Assembly (NCBI RefSeq): GCF_012273895.1
Contig: NC_052115.1
Span: forward strand, 8,301,183 to 8,365,182
Length of the DNA stretch: 64,000 bases
Source of the DNA: Zerene cesonia
Taxonomy: Eukaryota > Arthropoda > Insecta > Lepidoptera > Pieridae
Direction: 5' to 3'
The position numbers and the translations under genes are program-made. Of the stretch, positions 14,101 to 22,060 are shown one piece after another (positions within the stretch are counted from its first letter, which is position 1; each line of letters begins with the position of its first letter). The notes below the pieces were generated by a model that saw only the letters and a program-made list of their open reading frames with translations, did not search any database and was not told where the DNA came from.

Positions 14101-17100
14101 AATTTAGTTGATTCTATCATGAAGGCGTCTTTTTTAGTTTTTTTAACGATATTTATTTATTACTAGCGGTCTGCCCCGGCTTTGCCCGTGATACATATAT
14201 AGCCTAAAGCCTTCCTCAATAATTGGGCTATCTAAAACTAAAATAATCTTTCAAAACGGACCAGTAGTTCCTGAGATTAGCGCGTTCAAACAAACTCTTC
14301 AGCTCTATAATTAATTAGTATAGATTATCAAAACATAGCCTAGTACAGTATTAGACTATCTATGACAGAGCTCTTCATCATCAGACCATACATGTTCCCA
14401 CTGCTGGGACACAGGCCTCCTATGAGGTACGGAGGGAGGTGTTTTCAAAATTGACAGAGCTCTTAGTGCCATATAATATTTAGATTCTTTTGTTACTCAC
14501 CTTCAGTAGATCAAGGAGAGGCGACGGTGTCTTCGAAACCAGTGCAGCATCCACCATACAGTATCTGTCCATGGGCCGCTGGCACGACGTCCATTCGTCC
14601 AGATCGTAGAGCGGTGGTATTGTTGATAAGAGTGTATCTGAAATGTATTTGTATCATTACTAGATGCACGTTCCGCCTTTGCACGGATAGTCATATCATA
14701 ATTGAAATTATATAAACTATCTTTTAAGTTGGATCAAGCTGCAGATGATGGGCAAATTTGATTAAATTTATTATATTTATTTCTACTGCGTTGACAGCAC
14801 AATAAAGTGTTTAAAATAAATAAATAAATACGGTTGTGTGGTTTAGGAATCAATCGCGGTCAAACAATATGACAAGTAATTTATATATGTTAAGATTCAA
14901 AATAATAACAAAGCTCGATCTCGCTGAAGTTGAAAATAAATCGAATTTCGTTTAAAAATTTCGATCTACTTCGAATAATACCATTCGATCTGGATATAAA
15001 TCTCGAATTGGTTGGTAGTAACGACATGAACTATGAAACGTATTAAATGATTTATTGTTATGTTTCGGGTGTGCTCAACTTAGGGATCACAAGTCTTACG
15101 ATATCATATTGAATAAACATGCATGTTGATATTAAACAACTTTTTTCGCAAACTATAAAAACACTATAGGTGTTTTTTAATGTGTCCGCTGTTTAGTAAT
15201 GTATTGATGTGCAAATACATTAATTGCGTATGTATACGTGTTAATGTTATTCATATTTAATATAGATAAGAAATAATAGTGGAAGTATTTATACCTCATT
15301 GCTCTTTCAAGTGTGATATATCCGTTTGTATGATTTCACTTATCGATTTTATTTTACAATAAATTTAGTTTTCCCTTTGAGTGAGCCAGCCCGAGACATT
15401 TAATTAATGCCTAATGCCATCGGAGCTATATTCTGTATACCTGAGATTTTTATTTAGTGGGGAGTCTAACGCACATCGATACAAATTATTGGGCTCACTC
15501 CACACTCCCACAGAAGATCGGAAGATAGAAGCATGCTACTGTGTTCCTTTCGATGAGTGCTCCCACAGGAAGGCACGTATTCTATTCCCTTCTTAATCCT
15601 TTCCCTATCCCTTAGGTGGTACTCAAACATTTGCACAGGCCTCTGCAAATGTTTATGGGCGGTGTTGGACACTTACCAGCATGCGACCCACCAACATTGT
15701 TTACCAACTATCAACGTCACATAAAAAATCCTGTTCAATGTGTATTGTTATTACACATTTAAAACAAAGTTAAAAAGTAACTTAAACATAATTTTTATAC
15801 GTCTAAACTTGTAATAATACTAAGCTGAAGGATTAGTTTGTTTGTTGTTAACCTCGCGAACTACTGGACTGATTTTTTTTTTTATGTCATAACGGGCAGC
15901 TGAGCTGGTGGTTTGCCTGATGGCGATCAGCGATAAGCGATCATCACCGCCCATAAACATTCGCAAAGGTAGTAAGTACCTCTGTGAATACGCTGCCCGC
16001 TTTTATGGGGTAAGGAAAAAGGATTAACGACTGGAAAGAAGGAATGGACTAGGACGGGTGAGGAAAAGGAAACGGGCCTCCGGCTCCCCTACTCACCGTA
16101 CGAAACACAGTGGCATGCCACTATTTCACGCCGGTTTTCTGTGGGGTGTGGTACTTCCCCGGTGCGAGCTGGCCCAATTCGTGCCGAAGCGTGCTCGACT
16201 CCCACAATAGATTTCAAAAATTCTTTCACCTTCGGAAAAAGGTTGGAAATGTATATGATCCGAGTAATACAGGCTCTATATGTACCATGGGCGAAGCCGG
16301 GTCGCACTATAAGTTTTCTATATGACCTAGGTATTATATATATTTATTCTGCCTTAAATTCTTTGGTTATACCTCAAAGGGTAAAGACGGCGATTTCGTT
16401 GAAAGCTCTTAGAAGATATATATTTTCCGACGCTTTCAATATCGTCGATGAATAAAAAAAAAACTAATTTTATGCTCTAAAACCTTCAGCGAGAACTCGA
16501 TGAAAACAGCATGAAAATGGGTGCAGCCGTTGTTTGAGTTTATCGCGGAGAGACAGACATATTTTATAATTTAATAGTGATGTAGTGTTGTTGTACAAAT
16601 TTTAATATGTTAACGAAAACAGTATCAATTTTGTTTGGTAAGGTTCGGTTGGCACATATACCGATAATATATGTTAACAATTTTGTCTGCCTGTCTGCTT
16701 TCCTATATTTCAGCTAATCACTGGAACGATTAGAACAATTTTGATAGTTAGCTAACGTAGTAAGGAATAACTGAAGCTGTACTTAAATCTGTTTTTTTTT
16801 AAATTTTTTCTAAAACTCGTGTACGCAGGTGAAACTGTGCAACGCTACTAGTTTAAAATATTCAAATATAATCGTATATATAATGTAAATATATTCAATG
16901 CTTGAACTGATATTGAAATTAGTTCGGGCCTTTAAAAGTTATAATACGTCACAGGAAACACACGCATACTCTTATCAAATTTGGTGCCACTTGAATTGTC
17001 TTAAAGGTGACTGAACTATTGTTTTAAATACATTCACTATAGCTATATTCAAATCGTACTAGCGTTCACCCTGGCTTCACCTGTGGTACGCTTTTCTCCA

Positions 17101-18369
17101 CAAGGACCTCATTTATTTATTTATTTATTTTAATCATAATCATTCATTTTACTTGCAGTGAAACCAAAAGTTTGTGAAAACAAAATGAGTTGCTTACATT
17201 TTATATCTAACGTCAAAAAATAATTTAACGTTAGTTCTTTTAAATTCATAATAATAATAATAAAATAAGCCCAATTAGTCGAGCAGTTCTCGAGTTTTCG
17301 CTTAGCAATACAATTGGCATTCTTATTTATATATGTAAATATTTTATCTGCTTTTATTTCCCATCGGAGTAAGAGGTAAATGACTTAGTATAAATACTAA
17401 ATTAAATACCTAATTGACACAGTGATTAACGCGAGAGCGTAGAACCGAGGAGTCCCAGGTTTGATTCCCGGTGGGAACACAAAAAATATATCTCGGTCTA
17501 GCACAGCACAGAAGGCTGATCGATAAGAAACAGAGTTATGTAGAATGTGGAATTGATATAGACTTAAACCGTGTATTTTATGCCAATTTTTTAAATGAAT
17601 GTTTTATTCATAGAAAATAAACCTGTAGGTCTATATTGGATAATTTTATTTCTATGTTAATTCAAAATATCAACGAAATTATAGTTTAAATTAATAAATG
17701 CAGTTCAACCGACATGTTTTTATTGTTATTTATAAATTATAGGTTATTGTGTGAAATTTTAGATCCATAATATTATTATAATCAACACATTCGGATATTC
17801 AGCTTGTGACTTAATATATTAACAAAAAACCGACTGTATATTTTCAGAACTATAACAAATTAAAAGGAGATCACACGCAAGCGACCAGTTTTCAAATAAA
17901 AAAGGATCATGAAAATCAGTTCTGAGGAATCAAACGTAAAAAACGTTTATAAAAAAATATAAAATTTAGTTAATGACTTAAACGCTTAGTCGTATTAAAA
18001 ATAATATTACATATCCTTATTGAATAAATAAAACTATTGATAAAATTTTTGAATATATTCTTATTAAATTACTAGCTGCGCCCCGCGGTTTCACCCGCGT
18101 AAGTCCGTATCCCGTAGGAATATCGGGATAAAAAATAGATGTTGGTCGATTCTCAGACCTACCCAATATGCTTACCAAATTTCAGAGGAATCGGTCAAGC
18201 CGTTTCGGAGGAGTATGGCAACGAAAACTGTGACACGAGAATTTTATATATATAGATATGCAAATTTGGCTTTTTATTCATATATAATAAAAAATATATT
18301 ACCATTTAATTCTATATAGCTTCCAAGCACACTGCCCCCAAACACGAAAAATAAAAAATAACGAAACAT
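2162..18369 (-). CDS. Nose resistant to fluoxetine protein 6 (NRF-6)-like membrane acyltransferase, complete, 13 exons, 647 aa
   Basis: Multi-pass membrane protein of the NRF-6 / acyltransferase-3 family; members are implicated in lipid or xenobiotic handling, but the substrate is unknown. Exons: 18369-18303, 14637-14501, 11571-11425, 10387-10231, 9765-9648, 8689-8602, 7159-6993, 5178-4993, 4672-4493, 3953-3803, 3633-3414, 2977-2835, 2344-2162. Every junction has GT-AG ends and matching phase, and the total is 1,944 nt ending in TGA. Exon 1 encodes only a signal peptide (MFRYFLFFVFGGSVLGSY). Residues 23-135 are a Cys-rich luminal NRF domain (DEWTSC, RYCMVD, RGVCVSRC). A membrane segment follows at about 143-160, then the acyltransferase region with family motifs RFIGMQCVMFAH, SISGFLTAY, WYLAVDMQFHVLG, NLPGYVCG and RLSYCAFVIH. 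The NRF domain starts late compared with the longer family form. Exon 11 carries a low-complexity Ser/Ala/Gly insert. Family assignment is firm; physiological role is not. Confidence 0.93.
2375..2600 (+). mobile_element. A-tailed retroposon family 3, 5'-truncated
   Basis: Shares GTAGCATGCTACTGTGTTTC, TGCGAATGTTCATGGGC and GGTGATCGCTTACCATCAGG with 51720-52045. In the last NRF-6-like intron. Confidence 0.65.
2618..2700 (-). mobile_element. LINE-type tail with (GAGTTT)n end
   Basis: Minus strand ends in GAGTTTGAGTTTGAGTTT after AAATGTTTGAG-like and GAATGAATAAATG sequence, a 3' tail style common in insect LINEs. Confidence 0.45.
5350..5665 (+). mobile_element. A-tailed retroposon family 3
   Basis: About 315 bp: GGAAGTCGAGTACGTTTCGG to CCGCTATGACATAAAAAA. 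NRF-6-like intron 7. Confidence 0.75.
5790..5945 (-). mobile_element. LINE 3' end fragment, same family as 46775-47035
   Basis: Minus-strand reading gives NMLPESVFPDGNNLGIFKSR and MNRNLLGKR, then the same GGGAAGCGC / AAGCGCTTCCCTATCAC 3' UTR blocks. NRF-6-like intron. Confidence 0.65.
6267..6442. mobile_element. MITE-like element, about 176 bp, with internal hairpin
   Basis: Terminal inverted repeats ATTAAAATTGGTGGTCA (6267-6283) and its exact complement (6426-6442); similarity extends inward with mismatches. Inside is a second perfect 13-bp inverted repeat, TTCTTCGTAAAAG (6293-6305) against 6318-6330. It sits in an intron of the NRF-6-like gene. No transposase. Confidence 0.65.
7262..7445 (+). 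repeat. Dispersed repeat (ACCGACTTCAAAAAAGAAGG type)
   Basis: ACCGACTTCAAAAAAGAAGG head, then TTTAAATTTGGTTCAGTTCT GACAATTTGAAG. Related copies lie at about 9413-9560, 57537-57720 and, reversed, 19230-19290 and 39246-39290. Confidence 0.5.
8136..8258 (+). mobile_element. Short retroposon family 2 (GTCCGCCCCGGCTTCG...), partial
   Basis: Begins GCAGTCCGCCCCGGCTTCG and ends near TTTTCAAGATTAGTGCG; internal part shortened. Related to 9795-9943, 14162-14325, 46150-46295, 60000-60160 and 60693-60856. Confidence 0.5.
8262..8542 (-). mobile_element. A-tailed retroposon family 3, 3' end lost
   Basis: Reverse orientation: GCCTGATGGTAAGCGATCAC to TTCCTACCATCGACTCCCAC; it lacks the GACATAAAA end. Confidence 0.65.
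8770..8973 (+). mobile_element. Short retroposon family 1, first of two abutting copies
   Basis: Runs CTAGCTACGCCCCGCGG to AATATTAGTAGGA with all shared internal blocks. Abuts the next copy with no spacer. Confidence 0.8.
8974..9172 (+). mobile_element. Short retroposon family 1, second abutting copy
   Basis: Begins CTAGCTGCGCCCCGCGG immediately after the 3' end of the previous copy; ends TATTAGTAGGAT. Confidence 0.8.
9261..9330. repeat. Perfect 20-bp inverted repeat with 30-nt spacer
   Basis: CATCCACTGAATATCAGTGA (9261-9280) is exactly complementary to 9311-9330. Each arm is itself a small palindrome (CACTGA-ATA-TCAGTG). It lies in an NRF-6-like gene intron next to two SINE copies; perhaps a tiny palindromic MITE. 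Confidence 0.7.
9413..9560 (+). repeat. Dispersed repeat (ACCGACTTCAAATAAAAAAG type)
   Basis: AACCGACTTCAAATAAAAAA GGAGG, then TTTGGTCTAGTTCTAGAAAT TTGAAG and ATTGTTAAAAATAATTATT. Confidence 0.5.
9795..9943 (+). mobile_element. Short retroposon family 2
   Basis: CGATCCGCCCCGGCTTCGCC ... CCTGAGATAAGCGCGTTCAA ACAAAC. Non-coding; NRF-6-like intron 4. Confidence 0.6.
10597..10890 (+). mobile_element. tRNA-derived SINE (family 4)
   Basis: The head has pol III promoter-like boxes: A box TGGCATAGTGG (10602-10612) and B box-like GGGCTCGAGACC. The body runs AACATCACCACTGC, CCAACCCGCACTTGGCCAGC and CCCAGCAGTGGGAACATATA and ends in GATGATGA. NRF-6-like intron 3. Confidence 0.7.
11690..11895 (-). mobile_element. 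A-tailed retroposon family 3, diverged fragment
   Basis: Reverse orientation: GCGCTGCCCGCTTTTAGGGG, GGAGATAGAAACGGGTCTCC and GCGGCCTGGCCCAATTCGTG-CCGA. Just upstream of NRF-6-like exon 3. Confidence 0.55.
12380..12572 (+). mobile_element. tRNA-derived SINE (family 4), head missing
   Basis: Begins within TCAATTTATCTGTACATGTG and keeps CCAACCCGCACTTGGCCAGC and CCCCAGCAGTGGG. Confidence 0.65.
13427..13634 (+). mobile_element. Short retroposon family 1
   Basis: TTAGCTGCCCCGCACGG to ATAATATTAGTAGG, with a small internal insertion (TTTTCCAG doubled) relative to other copies. In NRF-6-like intron 2. Confidence 0.75.
14162..14325 (+). mobile_element. Short retroposon family 2
   Basis: CTAGCGGTCTGCCCCGGCTT through CCTGAGATTAGCGCGTTCAA to CTCTTCAGCTCTATAATTAA and TTAGTATAG. 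Full-length-looking copy. Confidence 0.7.
14373..14432 (-). mobile_element. tRNA-derived SINE (family 4), 3' end only
   Basis: ATCATCAGACCATACATGTT CCCACTGCTGGGACACAGGC: reverse complement of the family 4 tail. Confidence 0.55.
15475..15728 (+). mobile_element. A-tailed retroposon family 3, diverged
   Basis: CCCACAGAAGATCGGAAGAT, AGCATGCTACTGTGTTCC, TGTTTATGGGCGGTGTTGGA and final GTCACATAAAAAA. Confidence 0.55.
15880..16210 (-). mobile_element. A-tailed retroposon family 3
   Basis: Reverse orientation: TTTTTTTATGTCATAACGGG to GTGCTCGACTCCCACAATAG. About 330 bp, near full length, 150 nt from the previous copy in opposite orientation. Confidence 0.75.
17412..17530 (+). mobile_element. Possible tRNA-related SINE head
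   Basis: GTGATTAACGCGAGAGCGTA and B-box-like GGTTTGATTCCCGGTGGGA. No second copy in the window; called on promoter-like boxes only. Confidence 0.35.
18072..18258 (+). mobile_element. Chimeric short retroposon: family-1 head, different tail
   Basis: The first about 60 nt (CTAGCTGCGCCCCGCGG ... ATCGGGATAAAAA) are family 1. The rest (GATTCTCAGACCTACCCAAT ... GACACGAGAATTTTATATAT) is a second short-retroposon 3' module absent from the other copies here. In NRF-6-like intron 1, about 45 nt inside the exon 1 donor. Confidence 0.65.
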
Positions 18370-19462
18370 TGTTGCAGAATCGTCCAATAATTCACCAAAA
18401 GTTTATCAATTCACACAAATTTTATTAATTCATTCAATCACGCGCATTATTTTATGCTTGTATACAATAACCCTTTTTATATTTTTAATTTCGACTATAA
18501 TAAATTAGTATTTTAATATAATAAAAACAATTTTTGTTAACGAATATTTTTATTTACCGCGCGGTAACCGTGACCAAGATTAACTCAGCCTATACGAGAC
18601 ATGTGTTGTAAAAATGAGTAAAGCGCGGGGGTGGAGGTCGCCTTCCCTTCTAAATATTTCGACATTGTTACGATATAAAGCGATGCAGATACATCTTCGA
18701 AATATAGTAGATGAGTGCGATCGGAAACCTGCGAGGAATTAAAGGAGACTTTAAATTTATATTGATAAAATCTCAAATCCGACATAAATAAGTCATCTTT
18801 CGGTACATTTTGTGATGAAAAGAAAATACAATATCAAACAAAAAACTAAAAAATGCTTTAAATAGATAAGAGCTTCTTGATGTTTTTTAGAAAAATGATT
18901 TTAAATGTTGGTATTTAATGGACAGTGTGGGGATAAAAGCAGGATAATTTTCTTGTACCATAAATGAAATAATTTTGTTCCTTGAAATAGGTAATACCGG
19001 AGGTAAACTTTTGTAACATTTTTTCAAAAACACGGGATATTATTTTATAATGCTATGTGCGCATTCCTATACCTATTTTAATATAAGTTTCCAATATCTT
19101 TTCTGTGTGTGTGTTACGGAGGTACCTTTTCTTTTTTGTAGTCTATGAGCCAAAATATAAAAAGGTAACTATCTATGGCTTTGTCTAGTAATAGAGTTAC
19201 GTTAAAAAATATAGTCAAGGGCACATTTTATAAAATAATTATCTAACAAATCCCCTCCAAATTGTCAGAACAAGACCAAATTTAAATAAAACCACACGAA
19301 AATCTTATAAAAAGGGATAGTTATTAACCACTTGCCTTATGCGTTTTTTTAGAAGCTCAGTTATTAGGCTGTTAAAAATTTCTAGACTGACCCAAATGCG
19401 TAACATTTTTTACACAATTAAATGTAACGTCCATAAAATATTGTTTCAATTTTAGTTTCTTC

Positions 19463-19501
19463 ACCATATTTTATAATGCGCACTGGATTATAAAATATGG
19501 T
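19463..19501. repeat. Perfect 15-bp inverted repeat, 9-nt loop
   Basis: ACCATATTTTATAAT (19463-19477) pairs with 19487-19501. Part of the left copy of the decayed tandem duplication. Confidence 0.65.
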
Positions 19502-19733
19502 AAAGACATATTTAAATATGTTTAAAACAAGTTTTACTTGCCAAAATATAATTTTCTTCCCGTACTATGGTGATGGTCGAGCCTATTCGGGATCACCTAA
19601 CGATTGTTTGGTGTATACTATATAGTAGAATAAATAATTCTTCGAAAGTACCCTAGATCCGTTTTTATAGGACCTTCTTTTATTTGACTGTCGGTTAATT
19701 TTCAGACTCGCTTAATGCGTGACATTTTAACAC

Positions 19734-19939
19734 CATCCTACTACTATTATAAAGGCGAAAGTTTGTAAGTATGGATGTATGGATGTTTGTTACTCTTTCA
19801 CGCAAAAACTACTGAACCGATTGCAATGAAATTTGGTAAGCAGATAGCTGGACAACTGGAATAACATATAAGCAACTTTTTATCCCGATATTCCTACGGG
19901 ATACGGACTTACGCGGGTGGAACCGCGGGGCGCAGCTAG
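19734..19939 (-). mobile_element. Short retroposon family 1, inserted in the tandem duplication
   Basis: Reverse orientation: starts ATCCTACTACTATTATAAAG and ends CCGCGGGGCGCAGCTAG. It splits the right copy of the 19380-20140 duplication, so it is younger than that duplication. Confidence 0.8.
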
Positions 19940-21424
19940 TTTTTACATAAATTGCACAAGATATTGTCTTCAACATATTTTATAATGCACCTCTATGTGA
20001 ATACGTTTAAAACACGTTTAACTTAAAAGAAATTATTTTCTTCCTGTAAACATATACAAAGATAAAGGTCGACCTTATTCGGGATCATCTAACGATTGTC
20101 AGATGTACAGTGGATTCTTCGAAAGTGCCCTGGATGGCTCTGCAGCTCGTATAATGATTTTGGTGTTAAATATGTTAGCGAGCTACATTTATTGACCGAC
20201 TTCCAACACCGACAAGGAGAAGGTGCTATGTGCGTCTGTATGTTTTTTTTTGTGAAATGTTAGACCATATTTTCGGCATTGTGAACCGATTTTGAAGTCG
20301 TCTTAATTTTTGGTAAAAACAATTGATGTATGTGGTTGTAGTTATCTAAAATTGAACGGACTGGTTAATAAAATTAATAAATATCTGTCTAAAACTGCCG
20401 CGACACACAACCGGCGAACGAAAGCAATATTGCGAAAGCTACATGTCTCGGAAAGAAGTTCGATGACATTTCATTATGACATTGACCAATATGCACTTGA
20501 CCAACCGAATTAACGTGAGCCACCGACGTTACGCAATTGTAAGTGGCTATATTGAACTATCACTGGTAATTTCTATAATTTAAACCGGCGAACGGCCTAG
20601 CACGGCCCTCCTAATATCTGTATTATAGTATTTTAGATGCGAAAGTAACTATCTATTTGTATAAGCGGAAATATAAAATTATGTAAGCGGAATACAATAG
20701 GACTTAAAGCCAAAGAGAAATCATACGTAAAATTTAGGGTTGGATTGGTAATTTGGACATATAGGTGATCCTTGAGTGCTCTAGGTACCACGTGGTCCGA
20801 GACCGGCTAATACTGAATAAAAACGCGTAAAACAATATTAGAAAGCAATCAATTACAAAAAGTCCCAATTACTTATTTCTATATACTTAAAATCTTTCGT
20901 CTTATGAACCATTTCATCGATTTAAGGGAGAAGAAACTCCTACGTCATACATTTGAAATATTCTTAGGGTTGGAATCGAACGTTTTTAAAACGAAAGCTC
21001 ATAATATGGACAGATGAATGGATAGGTGGATGGATTTTTAACACAAAAATGGCTTATAAGATCTAGATGAAATCTGGCATAGAGATCAATTAGTCGTACA
21101 AGTAGGTGCCTACTAAGCTACTTTTTATTCAGATACAAGTAACGTCGCTGTCTGAAACTTGTATGAATAAGTGCTCAATCTAGAGTTATGCAAGCCATAG
21201 TAGAAGTCCATATAAAATTATGATCTTTGGATTACTTGTATAATAGAAGAACAATTCATCACAAAAAATTTAAAGTAACTTAATATAATAAATTTAAGTG
21301 CCTTAAGTGAAGTTAGGTAACTAACTTACCTAACCTTGTTTCTTACACAAAAATAAAAGTTGATAAATATGAAATTATGATAATATAGGAAGCAGAGTGG
21401 AAGAATTTCGATTACCGAAGCGGA

Positions 21425-21502
21425 ATTACGGGTGGCCGAGAGGATAGGCGTTGCTACGGTTTTGCAAAGACGTGGGTTTGAATCCCGTCTCGTGTGGCTA
21501 TT
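21425..21502 (+). mobile_element. tRNA-like SINE head (family 5)
   Basis: Type II tRNA-like: A box GGGTGGCCGAGAGGATAGGC, B box GGGTTTGAATCCC, and a 3' strand TCTCGTG that could pair with the 5' end. Same unit as at 29385-29460. A pseudo-tRNA, not a functional gene. Confidence 0.6.
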
Positions 21503-22026
21503 TTTTAAAAAATTATGTAATATTAACTGTACTTTTACATTTGTTTCTTATATAAATTGTACATAATCAATGCTGCTCCTTTGTAACCAGATTTGTGTTA
21601 ATCGTTCCTGATACTTCATTGGCCTTGTTGACGTTGGGAACAGACAAACTGGTGATGAAACATAACTTGTTCTATCGACCTTCATAAGCAAATTTGTTTG
21701 GTGCGATAGTAGCCTTTTACCATAAATCAATCGTTAACGATATTAATATGCACATATCAACAAAATCCAGAGGTATTTTTATCAAACATCTATGAAGAAT
21801 TACTGGTGCAATAAATAGCGTTACAATGTTTTTTTTATTATTTTGAATAAAAAATAAAACCTTTCATGCTTATTTTCGTTTTAAACAAAAATGTTAATTT
21901 TTCTCATCACCGTAACAACTGTAGATGATAAGAATCTTCATTTCATCTTATAGAAGTATGAATTTGATTAATTTTACAAAAATCTTACAAATAATTTCCA
22001 AATGTAATTGTTTATTATCTGCGTAA

Positions 22027-22060
22027 TCACTATTTAAATATTATCATATTTAAATAGTGA
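22027..22060. repeat. Perfect 15-bp hairpin, 4-nt loop
   Basis: TCACTATTTAAATAT (22027-22041), loop TATC, then its exact complement (22046-22060). A weaker echo of the arm (CATTATTTAAATATT) follows at about 22069-22083. Intergenic. Confidence 0.7.

Larger units (their letters stand above)
19380..20140. repeat. Decayed tandem duplication, right copy split by a SINE
   Basis: Blocks repeat in order: ATGCGTAACATTTT / ATGCGTGACATTTT, CATATTTTATAATGC in both, CTATTCGGGATCACCTAACG / TTATTCGGGATCATCTAACG, and ATTCTTCGAAAGTACCCT / ATTCTTCGAAAGTGCCCT. The left copy is about 19390-19660, the right about 19705-20135. The right copy is interrupted by the retroposon at 19734-19939. Confidence 0.6.

Noticed and set aside
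18585..18785. 66-aa minus ORF just upstream of the NRF-6-like start
   Set aside because: No recognisable motif or splice partner; possibly 5' UTR or promoter sequence.
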